Positions 18,096 to 27,305 of a stretch of DNA of 39,343 bases are shown in pieces; position 1 is the stretch's first letter; each line of letters begins with the position of its first letter. A program made the position numbers and the translations under genes. The stretch is taken from contig NZ_CALW02000064.1 in assembly GCF_000312565.1 (NCBI RefSeq), forward strand, positions 1-39,343, in the 5' to 3' direction. The stretch is from Bartonella rattaustraliani AUST/NH4 (GTDB lineage: Bacteria; Pseudomonadota; Alphaproteobacteria; Rhizobiales; Rhizobiaceae). The notes beneath the pieces are model-generated. The model ran no database searches. It was given only the letters and a program-made list of their open reading frames with translations, and was not told where the DNA came from.

Positions 18096-20336
18096 CTATC
18101 TTATGATTTGTGGAACACTGCCCTGCTTAATCCCATTCGCCGGAAATATCAAACGGATCATCGCTCCACGACCTTCATAAAAATTTTTTGGTGCATCATG
18201 CAATTCCATATAACCACCATGATCTTCGATAACTTTACGCACAATAGCTAATCCAAGTCCTGTTCCTTTTTCTCGCGTTGTTATATAAGGTTCCAATAGC
18301 TTTTGTCTTTGCTCCTTGGGAAGCCCTTTACCATTATCAATAACATCCACAACCACACATCCTTTCTGACGATAAGAACGGACCAGAATGTGACCGCGAA
18401 TCCCTTCCTCTCTTAGGATTGAGTCTATAGACTCGCTTGCATTTTTGATAACATTACAAAAAGCTTGAACAATGAGACGATTATCAAATGCACCTATAAG
18501 CGGTATATTTCCTAAATCTTGTTCAAAATCAATATCATGCCGCGTAACCTCTATCAAAAAACACGCTTCACGCAGTAATCCGCGTATATCTAAAATATTC
18601 ATTTGTGGTTTGGGCATACGAGCAAAAGAAGAAAACTCATCAACCATACGTCCAATATCCCCAACCTGTCGAATAATCGTCTCAATACACCGCTCAAAAA
18701 CCTCTCGATCCTGTGTAATAACTTTGTTGTAGCGCTTACGAATACGTTCAGCCGATAACTGAATGGGTGTCAACGGATTTTTGATTTCATGTGCAATACG
18801 GCGTGCAATATCCGCCCACGCTGATGTTCGTTGCGCCTCAACAAGATCTGTAATATCATCAATTGTGAGAACCCAAGACTGTCCTCGCCCGTCATCTTCT
18901 TCTATCGTCACTTGCACATTACAAACACGCTCTTGCCCCGCAACACTCAAAGTCACCTGTTCACGGTGATTCTTACGGTCTAGTGAGCGCGCAAATTGAA
19001 AAACTTGCCAAATTTCAGCGCTAAGCGATAAAAGACTTTGTCCAATCACCTGTTCAGAACGAATATCAAACATTGTTTCCATAGACCGATTGATAATGGT
19101 AATATCAGCATTATCATCAATGCCAGCCACCCCCGCTGTTACACCAGATAAAACAGCTTCAGAAAAACGCCGCCTCTCATCAATTTGATCACGAACGGCA
19201 ATTAATTCATTGCGCCGACTTTTCAGTTCACTGACCATATAATTAAAAGTTTTTGACAACTGTCCAATATCTCCATCCTTTGCGCGGACAGGAACAAAAA
19301 CTTCCATATTCCCAGAAGCCACATCATCAGCCGCACTAATGAGACGACGAATAGGGCGTACCAAGCGATCAGCAACTGCAATACCAGCCCAAATAGCGGA
19401 CAAGAATAAACTAAAAAAAAGGCACAGATAAAGCATGCCAAATGCAATTTGTGTTAATAGACGATTTTCATTGAGGGAACGATAACGATCTGTATTGACT
19501 TCCGTCAAACGCAAAGCGGATAAAACTTCTTTATCAACATCACGCACCAAATACAAAAATGTATTCGGAATATTGGTAAATTTTAAAACAATACCAAAGT
19601 AATCATGAATCCCCGGTTGAAAAGAAAAAGGACTCACACTTGTTGCACGTTTAATAAGATTGGGGGGTGGGATAGGCAGTCTATCTTCATCACCAAGATC
19701 GCTCGATATAAAAATCGTTCCGCTAGAACTTAATAAAAATGCACCACGCAAATTTCGCCCTATAGCGTGACGCGTTAATTGCATCCTATATTCTGCTGGA
19801 CTGCGTTCTAAAAGCTTTTTGTTATCAAGTGCAAACGCCATAGCGTAGGATAAATTTTTCAAATTTTGAAGCATTTCATCGGCATAAGCATTCGCTAAAT
19901 CAATAGAAGAGCCAACAATTTGCCGTGTTGTTGTATCAAACCACCGATCAAGCCCTAAATTCAATGCCGGACCAGAAACAAGAGCGACTGCAACAGCCGG
20001 CATTGTTGCAACAAGTGCAAATAACGAAATAAGGCGTACATGAAGACGAGAACCTGCACGCCTTGAGTGCCAAGCACGAATGATGGGGATCATCTCATAA
20101 AAAACAATGATCACAAGCCCTAAAACCCAAAAACTATTAACCCCTATAAGAGTGAGGGTTACAGCTCTACTGGGAACAACAAAAGTTAATCCGATAAGAA
20201 TAATAAACGAAACCGCCGCCGTTAGCAAAGCCAACACAATAATTGTGATGCCTAATACTTTGCTTAAACGATACAACTCATCGTTACTTGTCTCTCGATC
20301 TATATCTTGGAGATTCATTATAGATGTTGTATTCAT
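18096..20336 (-). CDS. ntrY: sensor histidine kinase NtrY
   Basis: A 746-residue membrane kinase. Four hydrophobic segments fall in about the first 310 residues (near 30-55, 65-85, 100-120 and 290-315), with a periplasmic-type domain between the third and fourth. A HAMP domain follows (LVRPIRRLISAADDVASGN), then a PAS domain (about 385-490) and the HisKA phosphorylation helix ARRIAHEIKNPLTPIQLSAERI, whose His is the phosphorylation site. The HATPase region has N, G1 (DNGKGLP) and G2 (KGTGLGLAIV) boxes. All parts appear intact. It precedes ntrX by 9 bases. The divergent gene is rirA rather than the dusB-ntrB-ntrC set found in related genera. Confidence 0.94.
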   Translation of the reverse strand: MNTTSIMNLQDIDRETSNDELYRLSKVLGITIIVLALLTAAVSFIILIGLTFVVPSRAVTLTLIGVNSFWVLGLVIIVFYEMIPIIRAWHSRRAGSRLHVRLISLFALVATMPAVAVALVSGPALNLGLDRWFDTTTRQIVGSSIDLANAYADEMLQNLKNLSYAMAFALDNKKLLERSPAEYRMQLTRHAIGRNLRGAFLLSSSGTIFISSDLGDEDRLPIPPPNLIKRATSVSPFSFQPGIHDYFGIVLKFTNIPNTFLYLVRDVDKEVLSALRLTEVNTDRYRSLNENRLLTQIAFGMLYLCLFFSLFLSAIWAGIAVADRLVRPIRRLISAADDVASGNMEVFVPVRAKDGDIGQLSKTFNYMVSELKSRRNELIAVRDQIDERRRFSEAVLSGVTAGVAGIDDNADITIINRSMETMFDIRSEQVIGQSLLSLSAEIWQVFQFARSLDRKNHREQVTLSVAGQERVCNVQVTIEEDDGRGQSWVLTIDDITDLVEAQRTSAWADIARRIAHEIKNPLTPIQLSAERIRKRYNKVITQDREVFERCIETIIRQVGDIGRMVDEFSSFARMPKPQMNILDIRGLLREACFLIEVTRHDIDFEQDLGNIPLIGAFDNRLIVQAFCNVIKNASESIDSILREEGIRGHILVRSYRQKGCVVVDVIDNGKGLPKEQRQKLLEPYITTREKGTGLGLAIVRKVIEDHGGYMELHDAPKNFYEGRGAMIRLIFPANGIKQGSVPQIIR

Positions 20337-20508
20337 GATTAGCTCATATTACCCTATCCCATCGTTCCCGTATAACCTTTTGTAACAAAAATTAACAATA
20401 GTACCAGTATATTTAAAATATAGCTAATCACAGCAATAAAGGACTTCTAAACTTTCCAGAATATCTTTAAAATAGTACGCATTTAGTGATAATTTACGGA
20501 GGAGATTA

Positions 20509-20958
20509 ATGCGGTTAACCAAACAAACAAATTATGCTCTTCGAATGCTCATGTATTGTGCAGATAATCAGGGATCTCTCAGTCGCGTTCCAGAAATTGC
20601 TAAAGCGTATGCCGTTTCCGAACTTTTTTTATTTAAAATCCTTCAACCCCTTGTTGAAGCAGGTTTTATACAAACCGTACGTGGACGTAATGGCGGTGTA
20701 AAATTGGCTAAACCCGCCGCAGAAATTTCTGTGGCTGATGTTGTAAAAGTAACAGAAGATAACTTTTACATGGCAGAATGTTTTGATACTGTTGTAGAGG
20801 TTCATTGTCCATTGATTGATTTTTGTAGCTTAAACACTGCACTTCAAAAAGCATTAAATGCTTTTTTTGATGTGTTATCAACGGTATCTCTAGCTGATCT
20901 ACAAAAACAAACCATGCAAAAACGTTTTAAAATCAATGATCATAGAACAATAAACTAA
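20509..20958 (+). CDS. rirA: Rrf2-family iron regulator RirA
   Basis: A 149-residue winged-helix regulator that carries an iron-sulfur cluster; RirA represses iron-uptake genes when iron is sufficient in Rhizobiales. It begins MRLTKQTNYALRMLMYC, nearly the family consensus, followed by PEIAKAYAVSELFLFKILQPL and the wing VRGRNGGVKLAKPAAEIS. The three cluster cysteines are C91, C100 and C106, in AECFD, EVHCPL and DFCSLN, so cluster binding should be kept. GGAGGAG precedes the ATG at a good spacing. It lies 21 bases before ispDF in the same reading frame. IscR/NsrR are less likely given the overall match to RirA. Confidence 0.9.
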   Translation: MRLTKQTNYALRMLMYCADNQGSLSRVPEIAKAYAVSELFLFKILQPLVEAGFIQTVRGRNGGVKLAKPAAEISVADVVKVTEDNFYMAECFDTVVEVHCPLIDFCSLNTALQKALNAFFDVLSTVSLADLQKQTMQKRFKINDHRTIN

Positions 20959-20979
20959 AATAATAACGGGAGATTAAAT

Positions 20980-22173
20980 ATTTCTATTGCAGCAATAATA
21001 TTAGCCGCTGGTCGCGGTGAAAGAGCAGGATCTCCACAAAAAATTCCAAAACAATACCAGCTTCTAGGAAATGAGCCGGTTATTCGTCATAGCGTGCGGT
21101 GCTTCTTACAGCACCCTGCCATTAAAACTCTTATTCTCGTTATTCATCCAGAAGACCATAAAGTCTGCGAACAAGCTATCGCCGATTTTAAAGAGCACCT
21201 CACCATCATTGAAGGAGGCCATACACGTCAAATATCGACCTTACATGGGCTCTACGCACTTAAAAACTTTCAGCCCCAATATGTGCATATTCATGATGGA
21301 GCACGCCCCTTTATCGAACCACAACTTCTCGAAAAAATTCATGCCACCGTTAATCATCAAGAAGGTGTGCTCCCTGTTCTCGCCATTTCTGATACCCTTA
21401 AACGTGTAAATGACGCACACCACGTTTTAGAAACAGTTCCACGTACCCATCTTTATAGTGCACAAACGCCACAGTGTTTTCCTTTTGAAAGCATCCTAAA
21501 CGCCCATGAAAAAGCAAAACAGACTTGTACACAAGAATTTACAGATGATTCTTCCATTGCTGAATGGTTTGGCATTCCCATGCGTACTATCCCCGGAGAT
21601 CCCAACAATATAAAAATTACGTGGCATGAAGATTTTGATACCGCAAATTTATATCTCAAGAAAAAAATGCAAATATTTCCCGATATCCGTACTGGCAATG
21701 GTTATGATGTTCATTCTTTCGAAGAAGGAGCGTTCCTTACATTATGTGGCATAGAAATTCCTTTTCATAAAAAATTAAAGGGACATTCTGATGCTGATGT
21801 TGCTCTTCATGCATTAACAGATGCCCTTCTCGCCACGCAAGGAGCAGGAGATATCGGCACATATTTTCCACCTTCTGATCCTCAATGGAAAAATGCATCT
21901 TCGAAAATTTTTCTTCGTCATGCTCTTAATCTTGTTAAACAAGCAGGTGGTCGTATCACAAATATTGACATCACACTCATCGCCGAAGAACCTAAAATTG
22001 GCCCCTATCGTCATACAATGGTCAAAAATCTTATGGAGATTTTCAAAGTTTCACCTGATCGCATCTCCATAAAAGCAACAACAAATGAAAAACTTGGATT
22101 TATTGGTCGTGGAGAAGGCATTGCAGCTTTTGCAACGGCGAGTGTCCTTTATCCAGGAGAAGTTCCTCAATGA
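20980..22173 (+). CDS. ispDF: bifunctional IspD/IspF (MEP cytidylyltransferase and ME-cPP synthase)
   Basis: A fused enzyme for two steps of the MEP isoprenoid pathway. The IspD half has the CTP-binding motif IILAAGRGERAGSPQKIPKQ and later HDGARPF. The IspF half begins about residue 237 with RTGNGYDVHSF and has GHSDADVALHALTDALLA (metal ligands D and H), GDIGTYFPPSD and ATTNEKLGFIGRGEGIAA. No ATG or GTG lies ahead of the CTP motif. The frame is open from the rirA stop, and the only well-placed start is ATT at 20980, 7 bases after GGGAG. That gives 397 residues. Starting at GTG 21094 would delete the CTP site. The 3' end overlaps the next gene by 4 bases. Confidence 0.9.
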   Translation: MSIAAIILAAGRGERAGSPQKIPKQYQLLGNEPVIRHSVRCFLQHPAIKTLILVIHPEDHKVCEQAIADFKEHLTIIEGGHTRQISTLHGLYALKNFQPQYVHIHDGARPFIEPQLLEKIHATVNHQEGVLPVLAISDTLKRVNDAHHVLETVPRTHLYSAQTPQCFPFESILNAHEKAKQTCTQEFTDDSSIAEWFGIPMRTIPGDPNNIKITWHEDFDTANLYLKKKMQIFPDIRTGNGYDVHSFEEGAFLTLCGIEIPFHKKLKGHSDADVALHALTDALLATQGAGDIGTYFPPSDPQWKNASSKIFLRHALNLVKQAGGRITNIDITLIAEEPKIGPYRHTMVKNLMEIFKVSPDRISIKATTNEKLGFIGRGEGIAAFATASVLYPGEVPQ

Positions 22174-22658
22174 CATATTTTTGTGAAAAACAAGCACGTG
22201 AAGTTCTTGCTGTTTGTCGACAAAAAGGTTTGCTTTTAACAACTGTTGAATCTTGTACGGGAGGACTTATTGCTGCAAATCTCACTGATATTGCAGGATC
22301 TTCAGATGTTTTTGATTGTGGATTTGTTGTTTATTCCAATGAAGCTAAAACACGTCTTGTTGGCGTATGTGCTCAACTGATAAAAAACTACGGTGCCGTT
22401 TCAAAAGAAGTTGCCCTTGCAATGGCTGAGGGTGGATTAAAATATTCACAAGCTGGAATTGCCGTTTCTGTAACAGGAATTGCTGGACCAGGAGGTGCAA
22501 GTCTTGATAAACCCGTAGGACTTGTGCATTGTGCAGTTGCTTACAAAAATCATAAAACCTCACACACAGAAATGCGCTTTGACAATCTTGATCGCAAGGA
22601 CATTCGCTATGCAACCGTAGAGAACGCTTTGAGAATGGTTTTGAAATCTCTCCAATGA
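22170..22658 (+). CDS. CinA-family nicotinamide-nucleotide amidohydrolase (PncC-type)
   Basis: A 162-residue stand-alone CinA C-terminal domain. Such proteins deamidate nicotinamide mononucleotide to nicotinic acid mononucleotide for NAD recycling. Family signatures are LLTTVESCTGGLIAANLTDIAGSS (about residues 23-46, with the catalytic Ser), VVYSNEAKTRLVGV (about 53-66) and VTGIAGPGGASLDKPVGLVH (about 105-124). The N-terminal COG1058 domain of full CinA is absent. Its ATG overlaps the ispDF stop as ATGA, implying translational coupling. It is convergent with the coq10-like gene; the 89 bases between hold no clear terminator. Confidence 0.9.
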   Translation: MTYFCEKQAREVLAVCRQKGLLLTTVESCTGGLIAANLTDIAGSSDVFDCGFVVYSNEAKTRLVGVCAQLIKNYGAVSKEVALAMAEGGLKYSQAGIAVSVTGIAGPGGASLDKPVGLVHCAVAYKNHKTSHTEMRFDNLDRKDIRYATVENALRMVLKSLQ

Positions 22659-22747
22659 ATTCCCCCTCGTCCCATTTTTAAATTTTGCGTTATCACAACC
22701 ACAGAGAACATACGATACGAATCATACAATAAAATCAACTGAATAGA

Positions 22748-23209
22748 TTATGTTACCGAAGAACCATAAATCTGACGCGCACGCCTTTCAAAAGCATCCG
22801 TAAATTTACGAAAAGCAATATCAAACATTGATCCCATCATTAATCCGAGCATTTTGCTTTTAAATTCGTAATCAATAAAAAACTCTACATTACAGGCATT
22901 AAGATTTTCAATATCATGAAATACCCAGCAATTTTCAAGATATCGAAATGGACCATCAATATATTTAACCTCGATTAGATTTTTTTTTGGCTGGAGAAAA
23001 ACTTGAGTCGTAAAAGTTTCTCGAATAACCTTATAGCCAACGGTCATATCAGCAAGAAGCAATATTTTCTCCTCACATTCTTTGCGAGAGCGCACTTTTA
23101 AAGATTCACACATCGGTAAAAACTCAGGATAACGTTCAATATCTGCAACAAGATCAAACATTTCACAAGCGCTGTGGGCAACCTGCCGATGTGTTGTAAA
23201 AGTCGGCAT
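22748..23209 (-). CDS. Coq10/RatA-like START-domain (SRPBCC) protein
   Basis: A 153-residue lipid-binding fold protein of the Coq10 family, which helps ubiquinone work in respiration. The family pattern is clear: FTTHRQVAHSACEMFDLVADIERYPEF at the start, MTVGYKVIRETFTTQVFLQPK in the middle and VEFFIDYEFKSKMLGLMMGSMFDIAFRKFTDAFERRA at the end. The E. coli relative RatA was reported as a ribosome-association toxin, and databases sometimes use that name; Coq10 function is more likely here. It starts 2 bases after the lipA stop and so is the last gene of the pdh/lipA set. Confidence 0.88.
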   Translation of the reverse strand: MPTFTTHRQVAHSACEMFDLVADIERYPEFLPMCESLKVRSRKECEEKILLLADMTVGYKVIRETFTTQVFLQPKKNLIEVKYIDGPFRYLENCWVFHDIENLNACNVEFFIDYEFKSKMLGLMMGSMFDIAFRKFTDAFERRARQIYGSSVT

Positions 23210-23211
23210 AA

Positions 23212-24174
23212 CTATCTCTGTAAAGCAAATTTTTCATCACGTGCTTTTTGCAAGATTACAAAATCGTCTCCGGCATGGTGAGAGGAACGTGTTAGAGGAT
23301 TGGACGCCATATGCAAGAAACCCTTTACTTTACCAATCTTAGCAAAAGATTCAAATTCTTCAGGAGTTACAAAACGAATAACGGGATGATGTTTTCGTGT
23401 AGGCTGCAGATACTGCCCAATTGTCATAAAGTCAACATCTGCAGAGCGTAAATCATCCATCAATTGAAGAACTTCATTTCGTTTTTCCCCAAGACCAACC
23501 ATAATTCCTGATTTTGTGAAGATTGTCGGGTCAAGTTCTTTAACACGTTGTAATAGGCGAATCGAATGAAAGTAACGTGCCCCTGGACGAACTTTTAAAT
23601 ATTTAGAAGGAACTGTCTCTAAATTATGATTAAAAACATCAGGCTTGGCATCAACAACAATTTCTAAAGCACCATCCTTATGACGAAAGTCAGGTGTAAG
23701 AACTTCAACTGTTGTCTTAGAAGACTTTCGACGAATAGCGCGAATGACTTTTGCAAAATGCTCTGCACCGCCATCAGCGAGATCATCACGATCAACAGAG
23801 GTAATCACAACATGTTTGAGTTCCATTTGTGTAACAGCATCAGCCACACGTTCGGGCTCATGCTCATCAACGGGTAGTGGAATACCGGTTGCAACATTGC
23901 AAAAAGCACAAGCTCTTGTACAAATTTCCCCTAAAATCATAAAGCTGGCATGCCGCTGGCTCCAACATTCACCAACATTGGGGCACCCTGCTTCTTCACA
24001 TACGGTGACTAATTTATGCGCACGTACAATACCATATGTTTCCTTATACGTCTTTGATGTTGGTGCTCTTACACGAATCCAATCCGGTTTTTTTTGAACA
24101 TTCGTATCGGGACGATGTGCCTTTTCAGGATGGCGCAAACGTCTATTCGTAACTCTATCAACAACCGTAACCAT
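23212..24174 (-). CDS. lipA: lipoyl synthase
   Basis: A 320-residue radical-SAM enzyme that inserts two sulfur atoms into octanoyl groups on lipoyl domains. The auxiliary cluster ligands are C59, C64 and C70 ([12 protein letters not shown]) and the radical-SAM cluster ligands are C85, C89 and C92 (CTRACAFC). The C-terminal RSSHHAGD near 304 supplies the serine ligand of the auxiliary cluster. Everything needed for activity is present. It sits between lpd and the coq10-like gene on the same strand and would modify the lipoyl domains of PdhB and PdhC encoded upstream. The gap to lpd is 75 bases. Confidence 0.96.
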   Translation of the reverse strand: MVTVVDRVTNRRLRHPEKAHRPDTNVQKKPDWIRVRAPTSKTYKETYGIVRAHKLVTVCEEAGCPNVGECWSQRHASFMILGEICTRACAFCNVATGIPLPVDEHEPERVADAVTQMELKHVVITSVDRDDLADGGAEHFAKVIRAIRRKSSKTTVEVLTPDFRHKDGALEIVVDAKPDVFNHNLETVPSKYLKVRPGARYFHSIRLLQRVKELDPTIFTKSGIMVGLGEKRNEVLQLMDDLRSADVDFMTIGQYLQPTRKHHPVIRFVTPEEFESFAKIGKVKGFLHMASNPLTRSSHHAGDDFVILQKARDEKFALQR

Positions 24175-24249
24175 TTAAACCTCTGCCTTGTCGATATGGC
24201 GCCTTCATGAAAAACTATAAAATATAAGATCTTTCATACAGCCCACCCT

Positions 24250-25710
24250 TCAAGCATTTAAAACCTGTCCATAAGCATCCAAGACGCTTTCTTTCATCAT
24301 TTCTGACAATGTTGGATGTGGAAAGACAGTATGCATTAATTCTTCTTCGGTTGTTTCAAGATTCATAGCAATCACAAACCCTTGAATCAATTCTGTTACC
24401 TCTGCTCCTACCATATGTGCTCCAAGAAGTTGCCCCGTTTTTTTATCAAAAATCGTTTTCACTAACCCTTGATCTTCACCCAAAGCGATAGCTTTGCCAT
24501 TTGCTGAAAAAGAATAACGACCAATACGTATATCATAGCCTGCTTCTTTTGCAGCCTCTTCTGAAAGACCTACAGAAGCAACTTGCGGTGTGCAATATGT
24601 GCAGCCTGGAATTTTTCTCTTATCAAGTGGATGCATATTCTCCAAACCTGCAAGATTCTCAACGCATATCACGCCTTCTTCTTCTGCTTTATGTGCTAAC
24701 ATAGGGGGACCAGCAACATCACCAATAGCATAGATACCTTCTACACCAGTCCAACTCCATTCATCAGTTACAATACACCCACGATCGGTTTTTATACCCA
24801 ATTCTTCCAATCCCAAATTCTCAATATTCCCCTGAACCCCAACAGCTGAAATTAATCGATCCACTGTGATTGTTTCTTTTTTACCTTTAATATCAATATA
24901 TGCCGTAACAGAATCGGAATCTTTTTCAACCTTCGTGACTTTTGCTTGACTTAGAATACGAATGCCTTTTTTTTCTAACTGTTTGCGAGCAAACGTTGAA
25001 ATTTCAATATCTTCAGCTGGCATGATGTGAGGCATCATTTCAACAACAGTGACGTCTACGCCCATATCATTATAAAAAGAAGCAAATTCAATGCCAATTG
25101 CACCAGACCCCATGACCAAAAGCGACTTTGGTAAGGACTGTGGAATCATTGCTTCAAAATAAGTCCAAATGAGCTTTCCATCTGGCTCAATACCAGGAAG
25201 AGAACGAGGACGCGCACCCGTCGCAATAATGATATGCTTTGCTTGATAAGTCCCTTCTCCTAAGGTTCCTTTAGGTACTGGATTTTGCGGTTGCATAACC
25301 GGTTTTGACGTTGAAGAAACTATTATTTCCGCAAAACCACCTTCTTTTGCTTTCTTAGTGAGTTTCGCTTCACCCCAAATGATATCGATTTTATTTTTTT
25401 TCATCAAAAAACCAACACCAGCATTTAAACGTGCTGAAACTCCACGGGAACGTGCCACGACTTCCTTGATATTGGCATCAATTGAACCATTAATCTTGAG
25501 ACCATAATCTTTCGCATGTTCAGCAAAATGCTTTATTTCCGCCGAACGCAAAAGCGCCTTTGTTGGAATACAGCCCCAATTTAAGCAAATCCCACCAAGA
25601 TGTTCACGTTCAACAATCGCAGTCTTGAATCCACATTGCGCCGCACGAATTGCGGTTACGTACCCGCCAGGACCAGATCCAATCACAATTACATCATAAA
25701 GATTTGCCAC
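24250..25710 (-). CDS. lpd: dihydrolipoyl dehydrogenase (E3)
   Basis: A 486-residue flavoprotein that re-oxidises the dihydrolipoyl arms of the pyruvate dehydrogenase complex and passes electrons to NAD. The FAD motif is VIVIGSGPGGYVTAIRAAQ. The redox disulfide is C42/C47 in GGICLNWGCIPTK. The NAD site follows with VMGSGAIGIEFASF, then YAIGDVAGPPMLAHKA. The C-terminal HPHPTLSE carries the catalytic-type His-Glu pair (first His here within TVFPHPTLSE). I start at GTG 25710 because GGAGGG lies 6 bases before it; the ATG 8 codons earlier overlaps that ribosome-binding site. It follows pdhC after 214 bases with no gene. Confidence 0.95.
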   Translation of the reverse strand: MANLYDVIVIGSGPGGYVTAIRAAQCGFKTAIVEREHLGGICLNWGCIPTKALLRSAEIKHFAEHAKDYGLKINGSIDANIKEVVARSRGVSARLNAGVGFLMKKNKIDIIWGEAKLTKKAKEGGFAEIIVSSTSKPVMQPQNPVPKGTLGEGTYQAKHIIIATGARPRSLPGIEPDGKLIWTYFEAMIPQSLPKSLLVMGSGAIGIEFASFYNDMGVDVTVVEMMPHIMPAEDIEISTFARKQLEKKGIRILSQAKVTKVEKDSDSVTAYIDIKGKKETITVDRLISAVGVQGNIENLGLEELGIKTDRGCIVTDEWSWTGVEGIYAIGDVAGPPMLAHKAEEEGVICVENLAGLENMHPLDKRKIPGCTYCTPQVASVGLSEEAAKEAGYDIRIGRYSFSANGKAIALGEDQGLVKTIFDKKTGQLLGAHMVGAEVTELIQGFVIAMNLETTEEELMHTVFPHPTLSEMMKESVLDAYGQVLNA

Positions 25711-25924
25711 AGTAATCCCTCCATGGATATACAAAAACCAATATGCATTCTTTAAGCTTCAGACAGACAATATGATAAACTTACCCTGTCTCTCTCATTC
25801 CAAGCTTTTCACAAATGCCTTTAACCAAATAGAAGCAGTAAGACCACAAACTCTTTCAATCTGCTTTTATCACATTAACAGATCACACGCACAAACAATT
25901 GGCATGAAGTATCCTAAAACAAAT

Positions 25925-27292
25925 TCAAATTAACATTGCTAATGGGTTCTCGATCATCTTCCTAAAAGTTCGCGCAAGCTCCGCGGCTAACGCACCATCA
26001 ACAGCACGATGATCCGCAGAAAGTGTAACTGACATAACAGTCGCAACCACTAATGCATCATTTTTAACAACGGCACGTTGTTCACCCGCACCAATAGCAA
26101 AAATCGTTGCATGCGGCGGATTAAGAATAGCAGAAAAACTTTTCACGCCATACATCCCCATATTTGATACAGCTGTTGTTCCTCCTTGGTATTCTTCCAT
26201 TTTTAATTTGCGCTCACGTGCACGCTTTGCAAAATCCTTCATCTCATGAGAAATAGTTGATAAAGATTTTTCTTCTGCATGACGAACAACTGGTGTAATT
26301 AACCCGTCAGGCACAGAAACGGCGACCCCAACATCACAGTGTTTGTGATGCAGCATCCCACCTTCCAGCCAAGAAACATTAGCATCGGGAACTGCTTTCA
26401 GAGAAAGTGCTACAGCTTTAATAATCATATCATTAACAGAAAGCTTATAAGCAGGCTTAACACCTTCTTGCGTCTGAACCATTGGTGCAGCAGCATTCAA
26501 TTGTGCGCGAAGTTCTAATAATGCATTGAGCTCACAATCCACTGTTACATAGAAATGTGGCACCATCTGCTTTGATTCAACTAAACGCTTAGCAATTGTT
26601 CTGCGCATATTGTTATGAGAAGTGAAGATATATTCATCCTCTTTGAAAAGTTTTAGTATTTGTTCATCAGACGCAGCTGTTCTTATTGGCTGTTCCATTT
26701 GTGACGAACGAGAACTTTCAAAAGCACCACTACTTAATGCTTTTTCTATATCGCGTCTAATAATACGCCCATGAGGACCACTCCCAGAAACAAGTGATAA
26801 ATCAAGCCCTGCCTGAGCAGCTAATCGCCGTGCTAAAGGAGAAGAAAAAAGACGTGTATGTGTTTTATCTTGTTGTACCAACGGCTGCGCTGGTGCTCCA
26901 TAAGACATTTGTGTTGCCTTTGAGCCGGCCTGGTTTACCTCTTGCATGACCTCTGTTGATTCTTTGAAAATATCTGCGTCTCCTTTTTCTTTGAGACCAG
27001 AAAAAAAAGACTCTTGATCTGCAACTTTTGCAGCTTCGGCTAAATCTTCACCTTCTTCTGCCAAAACAACGATTAAACTGTTCACTTTAACACCTTGCGT
27101 TCCAGGAGGAACCAAAATTTTAGCAACTGTTCCCTCATCAACAGCCTCTACTTCCATTGTCGCCTTATCTGTCTCAATTTCAGCAATAACATCACCAGAC
27201 GAAACTTTATCCCCCACCTTAACATTCCATTTTGATAAGGTGCCTTCTTCCATAGTTGGGGAAAGCGCAGGCATTGTAATTTTAATAGGCAT
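25925..27292 (-). CDS. pdhC: pyruvate dehydrogenase complex dihydrolipoyl acetyltransferase (E2)
   Basis: A 455-residue E2 core subunit. One lipoyl domain at 1-80 has the modified K43 in ETDKATMEVEA. A Glu- and Gln-rich linker leads to the peripheral subunit-binding domain near 145-185 (SPLARRLAAQAGLDL...GPHGRIIRRDIE). The catalytic domain from about 220 ends with the active-site motif SADHRAVDGALAAE, where His and Asp are both kept. NPLAMLI closes the protein as in other E2s. ATG at 27292 is 13 bases after the pdhB stop. Also annotated as aceF in other bacteria. Confidence 0.95.
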   Translation of the reverse strand: MPIKITMPALSPTMEEGTLSKWNVKVGDKVSSGDVIAEIETDKATMEVEAVDEGTVAKILVPPGTQGVKVNSLIVVLAEEGEDLAEAAKVADQESFFSGLKEKGDADIFKESTEVMQEVNQAGSKATQMSYGAPAQPLVQQDKTHTRLFSSPLARRLAAQAGLDLSLVSGSGPHGRIIRRDIEKALSSGAFESSRSSQMEQPIRTAASDEQILKLFKEDEYIFTSHNNMRRTIAKRLVESKQMVPHFYVTVDCELNALLELRAQLNAAAPMVQTQEGVKPAYKLSVNDMIIKAVALSLKAVPDANVSWLEGGMLHHKHCDVGVAVSVPDGLITPVVRHAEEKSLSTISHEMKDFAKRARERKLKMEEYQGGTTAVSNMGMYGVKSFSAILNPPHATIFAIGAGEQRAVVKNDALVVATVMSVTLSADHRAVDGALAAELARTFRKMIENPLAMLI

Positions 27293-27305
27293 AATGCTTT
27301 CCTCC

